Below, piece after piece: positions 6,841 to 17,574 of a stretch of DNA of 64,000 nucleotides. A program made the position numbers and the translations under genes. The DNA comes from Pseudomonadota bacterium (GTDB taxonomy: Bacteria; Pseudomonadota; Gammaproteobacteria; Burkholderiales; Chitinibacteraceae). The stretch is from contig JAGTRM010000017.1 of the NCBI GenBank assembly GCA_018261735.1, forward strand, positions 1-64,000, given 5' to 3'. Below the pieces are notes generated by a model. It worked only from the letters and a program-made list of their open reading frames with translations. It ran no database searches and was not told where the DNA came from. How positions within the stretch are numbered: position 1 is the first letter of the stretch; the number at the start of each line of letters is the position of its first letter.

Positions 6841-8739
6841 ATGGCTCTCCTGCTTGTCGAAAACGCGCATCTCGCCTTTGGTCACTGGCCCCTGCTGGAT
6901 GCAGCCGCCTTCACCCTGGAACCGGGCGAGCGCGTCGGTATCATCGGGCGAAATGGCGCGGGAAAATCCTCGCTACTGAAAGCCATTGCCGGCCAGATCC
7001 GGCTGGATGAAGGGGATATCCGCATCAGTGACGAAGCACGAGTGGCTTTTGTTCCCCAGGAACCGGCACTCGACCCGGCACACACGGTATTCGAGGCCGT
7101 GGCAGAAGGCTTGGGCAACGTACGGCAGTTGCTGCTTGATTACCACACCGCCATTCACGCCCTGGATGGATCCGATGCGGGTCTGGCGCATTTGACTGAA
7201 CTTCAGCATGAACTCGAAGCGCGTGACGGCTGGCGGCTCGATTCGTTGATTGCCTCCACCCTGTCGCACCTGTCATTGCCGACCGATACCTTGATTTCCG
7301 AACTGTCCGGTGGCTGGAAAAAACGCGTGGCGCTCGCCCGGGCTCTGGTTTCCGAGCCGCAACTGCTGCTGCTCGATGAACCGACCAACCATCTGGATGT
7401 GGCCGCGATCGAATGGCTGGAGAATCTGCTGAAGAATTTTGGCGGCAGCGTCCTCTTTATCACCCATGACCGTCGCTTTCTCGATAACGTCTCCACCCGT
7501 ATTCTGGAGCTGGATCGTGGCAGGCTGGCGAGCTTTCCCGGCAACTTCAGCCAGTATCAAACCCGCAAGGCCGAGCAGTTGGCACAGGAAGATGTGGTCA
7601 ACCGCAAGTTCGATAAATTCCTGGCGCAGGAAGAAGTCTGGATACGCAAAGGCGTTGAAGCGCGCCGCACTCGCAATGAAGGCCGGGTACTGCGGCTGGA
7701 ACAGCTGCGCCGTGAGCGAGCGGCCCGGCGCGAAGTTATGGGCAGCATCAAGCTGCAAGTGGATGCCGGTGAGCGTTCCGGCAAGCTGGTGGCAGAGCTG
7801 GAGCACGTCAGCAAGGCCTATGGCGACAAGGTATTGATCCAGGATTTCACCACACGGCTGCAACGCGGTGATCGCATCGGCCTGATCGGCCCCAATGGCG
7901 CCGGCAAAACCACGCTGCTGAAACTGATTCTGGGCGAGATCGAGCCCGATTCGGGCACCATCAAGCGCGGCACCAATTTACAGATTGCTTATTTCGACCA
8001 GTTCCGCGAACAGCTCGACGAAGAGGCGGCCGTGGTGGATGTCGTTAGCCAGGGGAACGAATTCGTCGAAATCGGCGGTAGCCGCAAACATGTGATGGGT
8101 TATCTCGAAGAGTTCCTGTTTGCGCCGGAACGCGCGCGCAGTCCGGTCAAATCGCTGTCGGGAGGAGAGCGCAACCGTTTGCTGCTGGCGCGCCTGTTCA
8201 CGCGCCCGGCCAACGTGCTGGTGCTCGATGAACCGACCAACGATCTGGATATCGACACCCTGGAACTGCTGGAGCAACTGCTGGCGGATTATCCGGGCAC
8301 GGTATTCCTGGTCAGCCATGACCGGGCTTTCCTCGACAATGTGGTAACCCAGGTCATTGTCTTCGAAGGCGATGGCAAGCTCTACGAAAATGCCGGCGGT
8401 TATGCCGACTGGATCGAGGCGCGCGCTCGGATGCAAGCAACCCAGTCCGTGGAAAAGAAAGTATCAGTGGCGCCTGCCGAGCGCCGGCAGCCCGAGCGCA
8501 ATCGCAAGAACAAGCTTAGCTGGAACGAAGAAAAGGAACTGGCCGCGCTCCCTGATCAAATAGCCGGCTGGGAGCAGGAATTAACCGATTTGCAGCGGGC
8601 ATTGACAGATCCTGCGCTCTACCGGGAATCCCCCCAGAAAGCGCGTGATATACAGTCTAAAATCGAGAAACTTGAAGCAGACCTTCAAAATGGCTTTGTC
8701 CGCTGGGAAGAACTCGAGAACAAGCAGTCCGCCACTTAA
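6841..8739 (+). CDS. uup: ABC-F family ATPase, Uup type
   Basis: A 632-residue duplicated ATP-binding-cassette protein without membrane segments. ABC1 has Walker A GRNGAGKS (36-43), signature LSGGWKKR and Walker B LLLLDEPTNHLD. ABC2 has GPNGAGKT (350-357), LSGGERNR and VLVLDEPTNDLD. The linker is arginine-rich and charged, and the last 90 residues (KNKLSWNEEKELAALPDQ onward) form a predicted coiled coil. That C-terminal coiled coil is characteristic of Uup, a DNA/ribosome-associated ABC-F protein implicated in transposon precise excision and ribosome function. EttA or YheS are less likely. It is followed after 15 bp by a histidine kinase gene. Confidence 0.93.
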   Translation: MALLLVENAHLAFGHWPLLDAAAFTLEPGERVGIIGRNGAGKSSLLKAIAGQIRLDEGDIRISDEARVAFVPQEPALDPAHTVFEAVAEGLGNVRQLLLDYHTAIHALDGSDAGLAHLTELQHELEARDGWRLDSLIASTLSHLSLPTDTLISELSGGWKKRVALARALVSEPQLLLLDEPTNHLDVAAIEWLENLLKNFGGSVLFITHDRRFLDNVSTRILELDRGRLASFPGNFSQYQTRKAEQLAQEDVVNRKFDKFLAQEEVWIRKGVEARRTRNEGRVLRLEQLRRERAARREVMGSIKLQVDAGERSGKLVAELEHVSKAYGDKVLIQDFTTRLQRGDRIGLIGPNGAGKTTLLKLILGEIEPDSGTIKRGTNLQIAYFDQFREQLDEEAAVVDVVSQGNEFVEIGGSRKHVMGYLEEFLFAPERARSPVKSLSGGERNRLLLARLFTRPANVLVLDEPTNDLDIDTLELLEQLLADYPGTVFLVSHDRAFLDNVVTQVIVFEGDGKLYENAGGYADWIEARARMQATQSVEKKVSVAPAERRQPERNRKNKLSWNEEKELAALPDQIAGWEQELTDLQRALTDPALYRESPQKARDIQSKIEKLEADLQNGFVRWEELENKQSAT

Positions 8740-8754
8740 GGGTAGGCCGATACC

Positions 8755-11688
8755 TTGAAAAACTGGTTTGAACACCACGTCAATCCGCCAAGCAAAGAGT
8801 CCTCAAGGCCGCTACTGCGTCCCTTGCGCGTCGGGATTGTCACGCTCTACACCCTGACCATGCTGATTGTCTGCATCGTTATCGCTTGGTCCTCATGGCG
8901 GGATTACCAGCGAACATTGCATGAAATTGAACAACAGACTTTTTCACTGGCGCGATTGCTGGATGAACACGCCACGCGCACGATCATCTCCGTCGAGCAG
9001 GCCATGCAGAATATCAGCGAGGATCTGCAGCGCGTGGGCGGCGTCAACAGCGCCGACGAGCGTTCGGGGCATGAGCAATTCAAAGCCAAGGTAGAACTCA
9101 CGCCGCAAACCCGGGCCATTATCGCGATGGATGAAAAAGGGATCTTGCGCATTCACGGCCTGGAATACCCGACCCGCAAGATTGACCTGTCCGACCGGGA
9201 ATATTTTGCCCCGCACCGCGATACACAGGGCGTGCGCGCCCGTATCGGCATGCCGATAATCAGCCGGACCGACAGCAAATGGCTTATTCCGCTGACCCGT
9301 CGCATTAATCGCCCGGATGGCAGCTTCGACGGCATCATGCTGGCCGGGATGGAACCCAACTATTTCCTGCATTTTTACGAATCGCTCAAGCTCGATAAAA
9401 GTATCCGCATCCAGCTGGTGCGAAGTGATGGCGTGGCCCTGCTGACTTATCCGCTTGATCCGGCAGTCATGGGGCGAGATCTGCGCGCGCAGGATCCGGA
9501 CGATTTTGAAAAGCGCGCGCGTTCGTCTTCAACCTTCCTGCCGGGGCTGGACAGTCGCGGTGCGGAAGTCTTCGTGACCCAACTGGCCAATCAAACCGAT
9601 CTGCCGCTGAGCGTACGCATCATCTCGGATCGAGTGAGTGTATTCAGCAAATTCCGTCATGAAACGACCATCAAGGCCACCTCTGCCGCGCTCTTGATGG
9701 CCGTGGTCAGTGTGATGGCTTACCTGCTGTTGCGCCAGATCAACCGCGTGGACGAAGCTGAATCGCACCTTTATTTCACACAGTTTTCGGTGGACGAATC
9801 CCCGGACATGATTCTGTGGTGCGATCAGAGCGGACGGGTGAGGTACACCAACCGTTGCCTCGCCGAGACCTGCGCATACAGCCCGGCCGAACTGCACAAG
9901 CTGACCTTCATGGATCTCCTGGTCGACTGCGAGGAGATGTGGGAAAACCTGCAGGTGCAGATGCACATGCTCAAAAAGCAACCGGACAATATCGGGCTGC
10001 GTACCGAGTTGCAAGCACAGCGCCGGCATATTCTGCAGGCGCAGTTGCGCAGCCGGCGCGACCAGAAAATTCCGGTGGAAATCACCCTTTCGCTGATCGA
10101 ATTCAACGAAGAGGTCTATCTGTGCATTTCCGCGCGGGATATCACGGAACGCCAGAATACCGAGCGCGAATTGCGCCGCCATCGCGATCATCTGCAAGAG
10201 ATGGTTGACGAACGCACCGCGGAAATCCGCACCGTGCTCGATGCCAGCCCGCTCGCGATTGTGCTCACCGTCCAAGGCAAGATCCGCCTGGCCAACCCAG
10301 CGTTTGAAGCGCTGTTTGGCTATCAGTGCAGCCAAGTGATCGGCCAGGGGGAGAATCTGATCTATGGATCGGAGGACAGTTACCTTCAAGCCAGCCAGTC
10401 GATCCAGCTGCGACTGGAGGAAGGCGGAACCTACCGGGGCGAAATGGAACTGCGCCGCCAAGACGGTTCATACTTCTGGGCCTTGTTGTTCGGCCGTGCA
10501 CTCAGCCCGCAAGCCCCCCAGCGCGGCGCCATCCTGATCATTGAAGACATCACCGCGCAACGCATAGCAGCTCAAGCCGTGCGCCAGTCGGAACGACTCA
10601 AGCGCACGATTCTCGACACAACAGCCGATGGCTTCGCGCTTATCAACGCCCAACGCCACCTAGTCGATGTCAACGCCTCGTTCTGCGATGCGCTCGGCCT
10701 GAAACGCGAAAACCTGATCAACCGCCAACCTGAGGAAATCTGGGGGGCGTTGGCAGGGCGGATTTTCCCGTACAGCCCAACGGCTGCTGCAGAAAAGCAT
10801 TTCGAGGAAATCGCCCTGCCGACCCACGACGGCCGGTTGTGTCCGTTCCTGGCCAATAGCGGCGTGATTCCGGACGAACACGGCCAGATCGAATACACCT
10901 TCGTGTTTTTGACCAACATCACACACCAAAAGGAAATTGAAAAAAGCCTGCTGGAATCAAAAGAAGCGGCCGAGGCTGCCAACAAGGCCAAAACCGTTTT
11001 CCTGGCCAATATGTCCCACGAATTGCGCACCCCGATGCACGCCATCCTGTCGTTCTCGGAAATGGGTATCAACAAGGCCGGACAAATCACCCCTGAGCAG
11101 ATTTTCCGCTATTTCGAACGCATCCAGAGCAGCGGTAAACGCTTGCTGGCGCTGTTGAACGACCTGCTCGACATGTCGCGACTGGAAGCCAACAAGATGG
11201 TGTATGACAAATTGCCCTGCGCGCTGCAAACCACCGTCAGCGGCGCGGTCACGGAAATTTCTTCGCTGCTGGCCAGCAAGCATCTTGATGTTCTGGTCGA
11301 CGAAAATACACCTGCAGTGGAAGCGCTTTATGACAAGGCCCGAATCACGCAGGTTCTGGTCAACCTGCTTTCCAATGCCATCAAATTCAGCCCGCACGGC
11401 GCCCGGATATACATCGATTTCATTAAAAGCGCCCGCCTGGACAATGACTCCCCTGCCATTGGTCTGACCGTTCGCGACGAAGGGCCAGGTATTCCCGAAC
11501 AGGATCTGGACCATATCTTTGACACGTTCACCCAGAGCAAGCAGGCGCACACGGCTACGGGAACCGGATTGGGGCTGGCCATCAGTCGCCAGATCATGTT
11601 CGACCATGGCGGCAGCATCAGCGCGCGGAATTACCCGTCGGGCGGCGCCGTATTCACGTTGTTGCTTCCGACTGCGCCAACCGGCTGA
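8755..11688 (+). CDS. Membrane sensor histidine kinase with Cache-like and three PAS domains
   Basis: A 977-residue sensor. The first transmembrane segment is about 27-47. An extracytoplasmic PDC/dCache-like region covers about 50-300 and a second transmembrane helix about 305-328 (SAALLMAVVSVMAYLLL). Three PAS/PAC units follow (about 335-465, 490-610, 620-735), then HisKA with phosphorylatable H755 in NMSHELRTPMHAIL, and a HATPase with N box NLLSNAIKFS, G1 DEGPGIP and G2 GTGLGLAIS. It should autophosphorylate on binding an unknown ligand. No receiver domain and no neighbouring response regulator gene are present. The start is a TTG with only a weak GGGTAGG upstream, and no better start precedes the first transmembrane helix. 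It may be cotranscribed with uup (15-bp gap). Confidence 0.9.
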   Translation: MKNWFEHHVNPPSKESSRPLLRPLRVGIVTLYTLTMLIVCIVIAWSSWRDYQRTLHEIEQQTFSLARLLDEHATRTIISVEQAMQNISEDLQRVGGVNSADERSGHEQFKAKVELTPQTRAIIAMDEKGILRIHGLEYPTRKIDLSDREYFAPHRDTQGVRARIGMPIISRTDSKWLIPLTRRINRPDGSFDGIMLAGMEPNYFLHFYESLKLDKSIRIQLVRSDGVALLTYPLDPAVMGRDLRAQDPDDFEKRARSSSTFLPGLDSRGAEVFVTQLANQTDLPLSVRIISDRVSVFSKFRHETTIKATSAALLMAVVSVMAYLLLRQINRVDEAESHLYFTQFSVDESPDMILWCDQSGRVRYTNRCLAETCAYSPAELHKLTFMDLLVDCEEMWENLQVQMHMLKKQPDNIGLRTELQAQRRHILQAQLRSRRDQKIPVEITLSLIEFNEEVYLCISARDITERQNTERELRRHRDHLQEMVDERTAEIRTVLDASPLAIVLTVQGKIRLANPAFEALFGYQCSQVIGQGENLIYGSEDSYLQASQSIQLRLEEGGTYRGEMELRRQDGSYFWALLFGRALSPQAPQRGAILIIEDITAQRIAAQAVRQSERLKRTILDTTADGFALINAQRHLVDVNASFCDALGLKRENLINRQPEEIWGALAGRIFPYSPTAAAEKHFEEIALPTHDGRLCPFLANSGVIPDEHGQIEYTFVFLTNITHQKEIEKSLLESKEAAEAANKAKTVFLANMSHELRTPMHAILSFSEMGINKAGQITPEQIFRYFERIQSSGKRLLALLNDLLDMSRLEANKMVYDKLPCALQTTVSGAVTEISSLLASKHLDVLVDENTPAVEALYDKARITQVLVNLLSNAIKFSPHGARIYIDFIKSARLDNDSPAIGLTVRDEGPGIPEQDLDHIFDTFTQSKQAHTATGTGLGLAISRQIMFDHGGSISARNYPSGGAVFTLLLPTAPTG

Positions 11689-11695
11689 CAACGTG

Positions 11696-11724
11696 CAAGC
11701 CGGGCCGGCCCGGATACCGGCTTG
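11696..11724 (+). terminator. Hairpin after the histidine kinase gene
   Basis: CAAGCCGG and CCGGCTTG form an 8-bp stem around a 13-base loop a few bases after the kinase stop. The T-run expected of an intrinsic terminator is missing. Confidence 0.35.
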
Positions 11725-11757
11725 ATCGGAACAAGTAACAGTACTTGCCCCCGGAGC

Positions 11758-11786
11758 CTGACAGATCAGCGCCTTACCGCTACAAT
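11758..11786 (+). promoter_or_regulatory. Promoter of ribF
   Basis: CTGACA (11758-11763) and TACAAT (11781-11786) are separated by exactly 17 bases, each one base off the sigma-70 consensus. It lies about 30 bp upstream of the ribF start and probably drives ribF-ileS-lspA-ispH. Confidence 0.65.
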
Positions 11787-11816
11787 CACAGGTTTTCCAT
11801 AGCTCATTTGACCCTG

Positions 11817-12734
11817 ATGCAAGTTGTCCGCGGCGTGCATGGCGCCACCCTGCCCCCCTGTGTGCTGACCATCGGTAATTTCGATGGCCTGCATCGCGGC
11901 CACGCCACCATTTTGCGCGAGATGCAAGCCATCGCGCATGCACAAGGTCTGACGACGGCGGTCATGACTTTCGAGCCGCACCCACGCGAATTTTTTTCTG
12001 CGGCTTCCGCCCCCGCGCGATTGACCAGCCTGCGCGAAAAACTGGAATACCTTGCAGATGCCGGTGTGGATTATGTGGTTGTGCAGCACTTTGACCAGCA
12101 TTTTGCGGCTGTGAACGCGCTTGAATTTCGCGACGAGATCATCGGGCGGCGGCTTAACGCGCGCCATGTGCTTGTGGGTGACGATTTCCGTTTCGGCGCG
12201 AACCGTGCGGGCGATTTCTCCTTGCTGGCACAAAGCTTGGCGTTCAGTGTTCGCCATCTGCCCACGATTGCCTACCACGGCGAACGGGTTTCTTCCACGG
12301 CAGTGCGGGCAGCCCTGGCTGCAGGCAACATGGAATTGGCTGGCCACCTCTTGGGGCGCCCTTATTCGATGTCCGGTCGCGTAATCCAGGGCGATCAGCT
12401 GGGACGCAAACTGGGCTTTCCCACGGCCAACATCCAGCTCAAGCATAACCGCCCACCGCTCGCCGGGATTTTCGTGGTTGAGGTGCACGGGCTGGAAAAA
12501 CCGTGGCCGGCCGTGGCGAGCCTGGGCCGGCGCCCGACGGTGAAAAATCCGGATGCCTTGCCTGTGCTGGAAGTTCACCTGTTTGATTTCAGCCGCGATA
12601 TCTACCGCCAGCATCTGCGGGTGGATTTTTTGCAGCAGTTGCGTAATGAAGAGAAATTCCCCGATCTCGCTGCCCTGACAGCACAGATCGCCAAAGATTG
12701 TGAACATGCCCGTGCGTGGCACGCCGCGCGCTAA
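11817..12734 (+). CDS. ribF: Bifunctional riboflavin kinase/FAD synthetase
   Basis: A 305-residue enzyme that phosphorylates riboflavin to FMN and adenylylates FMN to FAD. The N-terminal nucleotidyltransferase shows [10 protein letters not shown] (20-29) and later [14 protein letters not shown] [10 protein letters not shown]. The C-terminal flavokinase domain shows [11 protein letters not shown] and ends with a helical tail. The ATG at 11817 (MQVVRGVHG) matches the usual RibF start; an upstream in-frame ATG at 11745 would overlap the promoter and is rejected. It is followed after 16 bp by ileS, a gene order (ribF-ileS-lspA-ispH) common in proteobacteria. Confidence 0.97.
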   Translation: MQVVRGVHGATLPPCVLTIGNFDGLHRGHATILREMQAIAHAQGLTTAVMTFEPHPREFFSAASAPARLTSLREKLEYLADAGVDYVVVQHFDQHFAAVNALEFRDEIIGRRLNARHVLVGDDFRFGANRAGDFSLLAQSLAFSVRHLPTIAYHGERVSSTAVRAALAAGNMELAGHLLGRPYSMSGRVIQGDQLGRKLGFPTANIQLKHNRPPLAGIFVVEVHGLEKPWPAVASLGRRPTVKNPDALPVLEVHLFDFSRDIYRQHLRVDFLQQLRNEEKFPDLAALTAQIAKDCEHARAWHAAR

Positions 12735-12750
12735 TAACGAGAGAGTTACC

Positions 12751-15612
12751 ATGTCCGAAGCCAGCAAATACCCTGTCAACCTGCTCGATACACCCTTCCC
12801 GATGCGTGGTGATCTCGCAAAACGCGAGCCGGGCTTCCTGCAAAAATGGCAGGATCAGGGCATTTACCAGCAGCTGCGCGCCAAAGCCAAGGCGGAAGGC
12901 CGCCCTTCTTTCCTGCTGCACGACGGCCCGCCCTATGCCAACGGCAAGATCCATATTGGCCATGCGGTCAACAAGATCCTGAAAGACATCATTATCAAAT
13001 CGAAATCGCTGTCCGGTTTCGATGCGCCGTATATTCCGGGCTGGGACTGTCATGGTCTGCCGATCGAGCACCAGATCGAGAAGCTGGTCAAGAACGACAA
13101 ACAGGCCGTTACCGACAGCCCGACCATTCACGCCCGCATCGTTGAATATCGCAAGGCCAACGGCCTCGACCCGAAAGCCACCCACCTGCCGGCATCATTC
13201 ATTCGCGAGCTGTGCCGCGACTATGCCGCGATCCAGATCGAACGCCAGAAGGCCGACTTCATCCGTCTGGGCGTGCTCGGCGACTGGGACAATCCGTATC
13301 TCACCATGGATTTCAAGACCGAAGCGGACATCGTGCGCACGCTCGGCCAGATCCACGCCAACGGCTATCTGGTCAAGGGCCAGAAGCCGGTGCACTGGTG
13401 TGTCGATTGCGGCTCGGCGCTGGCTGAAGCCGAAGTTGAATACGAAGACAAGACCTCGCCGGCAATCGACGTCGGTTTCCGCGTCGTGGACATGGACGCA
13501 CTCGCCAAGGCCTTCGGCGGTGTAGCGCTCGGCGATCAAGCCGCCTACGCGGTGATCTGGACCACGACACCATGGACACTGCCGGCCAACCAGGCCGTGT
13601 GCGTGCATCCGGATCTGACCTACGACCTGATCGCCACCGAAAAGGGCCTCCTGATCCTCGGCCGCGATCTGGCTGAGGCCGCAATCAAGCGCTACGGCTT
13701 CGATGCCAATGAAGTGATCGCACAGGCCAAGGGCGCGCATCTCGAACACCTCAAGCTGCAACACCCGTTTTATGCGCGCCAAGTGCCCATTATCCTGGGT
13801 GAGCATGTCACCACCGAAGCCGGCACCGGTCTCGTCCACACCGCACCGGCGCACGGCCTGGACGATTACCATGTCGGCATGCGCTACCACCTGCCCACCG
13901 ACAACCCGGTCGGCAACGATGGCCGCTTCCTCTCCAATGTTGAGCTGTTCGCCGGCAAGACGGTCTGGGAAGGCAATGCGCTGGTGCTGGAAACGCTGAC
14001 CAACAACGGCGCCCTGCTCGCCAACGAAAAGCTGCTGCACAGCTACCCGCACTGCTGGCGCCACAAGACCCCGATCATCTTCCGCGCCACCAGCCAGTGG
14101 TTCGTCGGCATGGATCACCAGAATGCCTCGGGCAAATCGCTGCGAGAACAGGCCAACAAGGCGGTCGAAGATACCCAATTCTTCCCGGCCTGGGGCCGCG
14201 CGCGGCTGGAGGCGATGATCGGCAACCGGCCCGACTGGTGCGTGTCGCGCCAGCGCAACTGGGGCGTGCCGATGACCTTCTTCGTGCACAAGGAAACCGG
14301 CGAGTTGCACCCGGATTCGCAGAACCTGCTCGAGCAGGTCGCGCAGCGTATCGAAAAGGAAGGCATCGAAGCCTGGTTCAAACTCGATGCCGCCGAACTG
14401 CTCGGCGCCGATGCCGCGCATTATGACAAGCTCAAAGACACGCTCGACGTCTGGTTCGATTCCGGTTCCACGCACTTTGCCGTGATCAAGGCACGCGGGT
14501 TGAAATGGCCGGCCGACCTGTATCTGGAAGGCTCCGACCAGCACCGCGGCTGGTTCCAGTCCTCCTTATTGACTGGCTGCGCCACGCAAGGCCGTGCCCC
14601 GTACGATCAATTGCTGACCCACGGTTTCGTCGTCGACGGCCAGGGCCACAAGATGTCCAAATCCAAGGGCAATGTGATCGTACCGCAGGAAGTGATCGGC
14701 GAAATGGGCGCGGACATGCTGCGCCTGTGGACCGCCTCCACCGATTATTCGGGCGAGTTGTGCATCTCCAAGGAAATCCTCAAGCGCACCACCGATGCCT
14801 ATCGCCGCATCCGCAACACGCTGCGCTTCCTGCTTGCCAACCTGTCCGATTTCGATGCCGACAAGAACAGCATCGCCCTCGATGACCTGCTGACGCTTGA
14901 CCGTTATGCCCTAACGCAAATGGCCGATGTTCAGCAAAAGATTATCGCGCTCTACGACAAGTACGAGTTCCATATCGCGGTGCAGGAAATCCACGCTTAC
15001 TGTGCCGATGAGCTCGGCGCGTTCTACCTCGACATCATCAAGGATCGCCTGTACACCACGCAGGCCGATTCCGCCGCACGTCGCTCGGCGCAGACTGTGC
15101 TCTGGCACATCACCCAGGCTTTGGTGCGCCTGCTCGCTCCGATCCTGTCGTTCACCGCGCACGAAGCCTCGGAAGTGCTCGGCAACCCGGAAAATGTTTT
15201 CCTCGGCCGCTGGCATGCCGTTCCGGCGGTCACCGATGCCGAAGCCTTGGCCAAGTCATTCACCGCGATCCGCGAAGTGCGCGCCATGGTACAGAAGGAA
15301 ATTGAAGTGCAACGCGCGGACAGCAAGCTCGGTTCCAGCCTGCAGGCGGAAGTGACTATTACTGCACCTGCTGACATGGCCGCGGAACTTGTGAAGCTCG
15401 GCGACGATCTCAAGTTCGTGCTGATCACCTCGAAGGCCTCCATTGCCGTGGGCAACGAACTCGCCATCAGCGTCATACCATCCACGGCGCAGAAATGCGA
15501 GCGCTGCTGGCACTACCGTGACGATGTCGGCAGTCATGCCGAACATCCAACGCTGTGCGGCCGCTGTGTGGACAATGTGGCTGGCAGCGGCGAGGTGCGC
15601 GCGCATGCGTAA
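12751..15612 (+). CDS. ileS: Isoleucyl-tRNA synthetase
   Basis: A 953-residue class Ia aminoacyl-tRNA synthetase charging tRNA-Ile. It shows [15 protein letters not shown] with HIGH at 68-71, the CP1 editing domain (including [12 protein letters not shown]), KMSKS at 634-638, and a C-terminal zinc-binding element with C916, C919, C936 and C939. The length is typical for bacterial IleS with a zinc finger. The ATG at 12751 ([12 protein letters not shown]) follows GAGAG and is preferred to an in-frame ATG at 12700 inside ribF. Its stop overlaps lspA by eight bases. Confidence 0.98.
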   Translation: MSEASKYPVNLLDTPFPMRGDLAKREPGFLQKWQDQGIYQQLRAKAKAEGRPSFLLHDGPPYANGKIHIGHAVNKILKDIIIKSKSLSGFDAPYIPGWDCHGLPIEHQIEKLVKNDKQAVTDSPTIHARIVEYRKANGLDPKATHLPASFIRELCRDYAAIQIERQKADFIRLGVLGDWDNPYLTMDFKTEADIVRTLGQIHANGYLVKGQKPVHWCVDCGSALAEAEVEYEDKTSPAIDVGFRVVDMDALAKAFGGVALGDQAAYAVIWTTTPWTLPANQAVCVHPDLTYDLIATEKGLLILGRDLAEAAIKRYGFDANEVIAQAKGAHLEHLKLQHPFYARQVPIILGEHVTTEAGTGLVHTAPAHGLDDYHVGMRYHLPTDNPVGNDGRFLSNVELFAGKTVWEGNALVLETLTNNGALLANEKLLHSYPHCWRHKTPIIFRATSQWFVGMDHQNASGKSLREQANKAVEDTQFFPAWGRARLEAMIGNRPDWCVSRQRNWGVPMTFFVHKETGELHPDSQNLLEQVAQRIEKEGIEAWFKLDAAELLGADAAHYDKLKDTLDVWFDSGSTHFAVIKARGLKWPADLYLEGSDQHRGWFQSSLLTGCATQGRAPYDQLLTHGFVVDGQGHKMSKSKGNVIVPQEVIGEMGADMLRLWTASTDYSGELCISKEILKRTTDAYRRIRNTLRFLLANLSDFDADKNSIALDDLLTLDRYALTQMADVQQKIIALYDKYEFHIAVQEIHAYCADELGAFYLDIIKDRLYTTQADSAARRSAQTVLWHITQALVRLLAPILSFTAHEASEVLGNPENVFLGRWHAVPAVTDAEALAKSFTAIREVRAMVQKEIEVQRADSKLGSSLQAEVTITAPADMAAELVKLGDDLKFVLITSKASIAVGNELAISVIPSTAQKCERCWHYRDDVGSHAEHPTLCGRCVDNVAGSGEVRAHA

Positions 15613-16078
15613 ATGGCTGATGCTGGCGTTTAGCATTGTTGTACTGGATCAGATCAGCAAACAGGTCATCCTGGCCAGCCTGGGCCTTGGCGAGCGGCTG
15701 GCTGTGGTTTCCGGCTTGTTCGACCTGACCCTGGCCTTCAATCCGGGCGCGGCGTTTTCCTTCCTCGCGGACGCCGGCGGCTGGCAGCGCCATTTTTTCA
15801 CCTTGCTGGCATTCGTGATCTCGGGTGGAATTGTCTGGTTGCTGAAAAAACACGCGGATGAACCACGTTTTTGCCTGCAGCTGGCGCTGATCCTGGGTGG
15901 TGCACTGGGCAATGCCATCGATCGTGTAGCCTATGGCCATGTGGTCGATTTCATCCTGGTTTATTACCGGAATTGGTACTATCCGGCATTCAACCTTGCC
16001 GATTCGGCCATCTGCATTGGCGTTGCGCTGATGCTGTTCGACGGCTTGCTGCACCGGGATAAAAAGGAACACGCATGA
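15605..16078 (+). CDS. lspA: Lipoprotein signal peptidase (signal peptidase II)
   Basis: A 157-residue integral membrane aspartic protease that removes signal peptides from prolipoproteins. It has four hydrophobic segments, the conserved NPGAAFSF loop, and the catalytic pair D115 (GHVVDFI) and D133 (FNLADSAI). It starts inside the last codons of ileS and shares an ATGA with ispH, so all three are probably translationally coupled. The DUF1615 lipoprotein gene at 46873 encodes a likely substrate. Confidence 0.97.
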   Translation: MRKWLMLAFSIVVLDQISKQVILASLGLGERLAVVSGLFDLTLAFNPGAAFSFLADAGGWQRHFFTLLAFVISGGIVWLLKKHADEPRFCLQLALILGGALGNAIDRVAYGHVVDFILVYYRNWYYPAFNLADSAICIGVALMLFDGLLHRDKKEHA

Positions 16079-17001
16079 AAATGCAGATTACACTGGCCAC
16101 GCCGCGCGGTTTTTGCGCCGGAGTCGATCGTGCCATTGCCATCGTCGAAAAGGCATTGGAAAAATATGGCGCGCCCATCTATGTGCGCCATGAGGTGGTT
16201 CACAACAAATATGTCATCGATGAATTGAAGCGCAAGGGCGCCATCTTTGTTGAGAGCCTGATGGAAGTCCCGACAGGCGCGACCGTGATTTTTTCTGCCC
16301 ACGGCGTGTCGCAAGAAGTTCGTGCTGCTGCAGAGGCGCTGGGACTCAATGTATTCGATGCCACTTGCCCGCTGGTCACCAAGGTTCATCTGGAAGTAAA
16401 GCGCCTGCGCGAACAAGGCCTGGAAGTCATTATGGTCGGACACAAAGGCCATCCCGAGGTCGAAGGCACGATGGGTCAATCCTGCAAGGGCATGTATCTG
16501 GTTGAAAATGTGACCGATGTGGCAAATCTGGTTGTAACCAACCCGGACAAGCTCGCCTGGGTGACCCAGACCACCCTTTCGGTGGACGATACCCGGGTGA
16601 TCACCGAAGCCCTGCAGCAGCGTTTTCCGAACATTGTCGGCCCCAAGAAAGATGATATCTGCTATGCCACGCAAAATCGTCAGGATGCCGTAAAGCAGCT
16701 GGTGAACGCGGTCGATATCCTGATCGTGGTGGGCTCACCCAACAGCTCGAACTCCAACCGCTTGCGCGAAGTGGCCGCAAGCCTGGGGGTGAATGCCTAC
16801 ATGGTGGACAATGAAACCGCACTTGAACCTGCCTGGTTTGCCGGGAAAAAATCCGTCGGGATCACCGCGGGTGCATCGGCTCCGGAAATTCTTGTCGAAC
16901 GGGTGACGGCTCGTATTCGCGAACTTGGCGCAGATGAAGTTCACACCATGGACGGCATTGAGGAAAGTGTGGTGTTTTCCCTGCCCAAGGGCTTGGCCTG
17001 A
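16075..17001 (+). CDS. ispH: 4-hydroxy-3-methylbut-2-enyl diphosphate reductase
   Basis: A 308-residue iron-sulfur enzyme of the MEP isoprenoid pathway that reduces HMBPP to IPP and DMAPP. The three cluster-ligating cysteines are C14 (RGFCAGV), C98 (DATCPLV) and C196 ([11 protein letters not shown]), and the SSNSNRL motif is present. It overlaps lspA by ATGA and ends at a strong terminator. Confidence 0.97.
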   Translation: MKMQITLATPRGFCAGVDRAIAIVEKALEKYGAPIYVRHEVVHNKYVIDELKRKGAIFVESLMEVPTGATVIFSAHGVSQEVRAAAEALGLNVFDATCPLVTKVHLEVKRLREQGLEVIMVGHKGHPEVEGTMGQSCKGMYLVENVTDVANLVVTNPDKLAWVTQTTLSVDDTRVITEALQQRFPNIVGPKKDDICYATQNRQDAVKQLVNAVDILIVVGSPNSSNSNRLREVAASLGVNAYMVDNETALEPAWFAGKKSVGITAGASAPEILVERVTARIRELGADEVHTMDGIEESVVFSLPKGLA

Positions 17002-17022
17002 GTGGAAATTTAGCTCAATCAG

Positions 17023-17059
17023 ACAATAAAACCGCCTTCCAGGCGGTTTTATTGTTTTT
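17023..17059 (+). terminator. Intrinsic terminator of the ribF-ispH operon
   Basis: ACAATAAAACCGCC (17023-17036) pairs perfectly over 14 bp with 17042-17055 around a TTCCA loop, then TTTTA. It lies between convergent ispH and folA. Because the outer stem is A/T-rich it may also act on folA transcripts. Confidence 0.85.
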
Positions 17060-17076
17060 ATCAGATGTATGGCCAA

Positions 17077-17568
17077 TCAGCTTCGCCGGTATTCAACAAA
17101 ATCATAGTGGATGCCGCTCGCAATATCCACGTGCGATTCGCGACTGGCTTCCTGCCACTGCAGTCGATCGACTTCCGGGAAAAAGGCATCACCCACCGGC
17201 GCATCGTCGACTTCGGTCAGATCCAGCACATCAGCCAATACCATGGCTTGACGATAGATTTCTGCGCCGCCGATCACGAACAGTTTTTCCGCGCCGGAAC
17301 ACGCCACAATCGCCGCTTCCAGCGAAGAAAATACCTCCGCCCCTTCGAAGCGGCAATCCGGATTGCGGCTGACTACCACGTTGCGTCGTCCCGGCAGCGG
17401 CCGGCCGAGTGATTCAAAAGTCTTACGTCCCATAAGGATGGGATGCCCCAGCGTCAACGCCTTGAAGCGCTTCAAATCTTCCGGCAGGCGCCACAAAAGT
17501 TTGTTGTCGAGGCCAATGGCATGATTGCGTGCCACGGCGGCGATCAGGGAAATTTGCGGTTTGCTCAT
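17077..17568 (-). CDS. folA: Dihydrofolate reductase
   Basis: A 163-residue NADPH-dependent reductase making tetrahydrofolate. It shows ISLIAAVARNHAIG, the active-site acid D31 in LPEDLKRFK, MGRKTFESLG, VVVSRN and FVIGGAEIY. It is the last gene of the minus-strand run from cysM, six bases after the scpB stop. thyA, often its neighbour, lies about 11 kb away in a different operon. Confidence 0.96.
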   Translation of the reverse strand: MSKPQISLIAAVARNHAIGLDNKLLWRLPEDLKRFKALTLGHPILMGRKTFESLGRPLPGRRNVVVSRNPDCRFEGAEVFSSLEAAIVACSGAEKLFVIGGAEIYRQAMVLADVLDLTEVDDAPVGDAFFPEVDRLQWQEASRESHVDIASGIHYDFVEYRRS

Positions 17569-17574
17569 GTCAGT

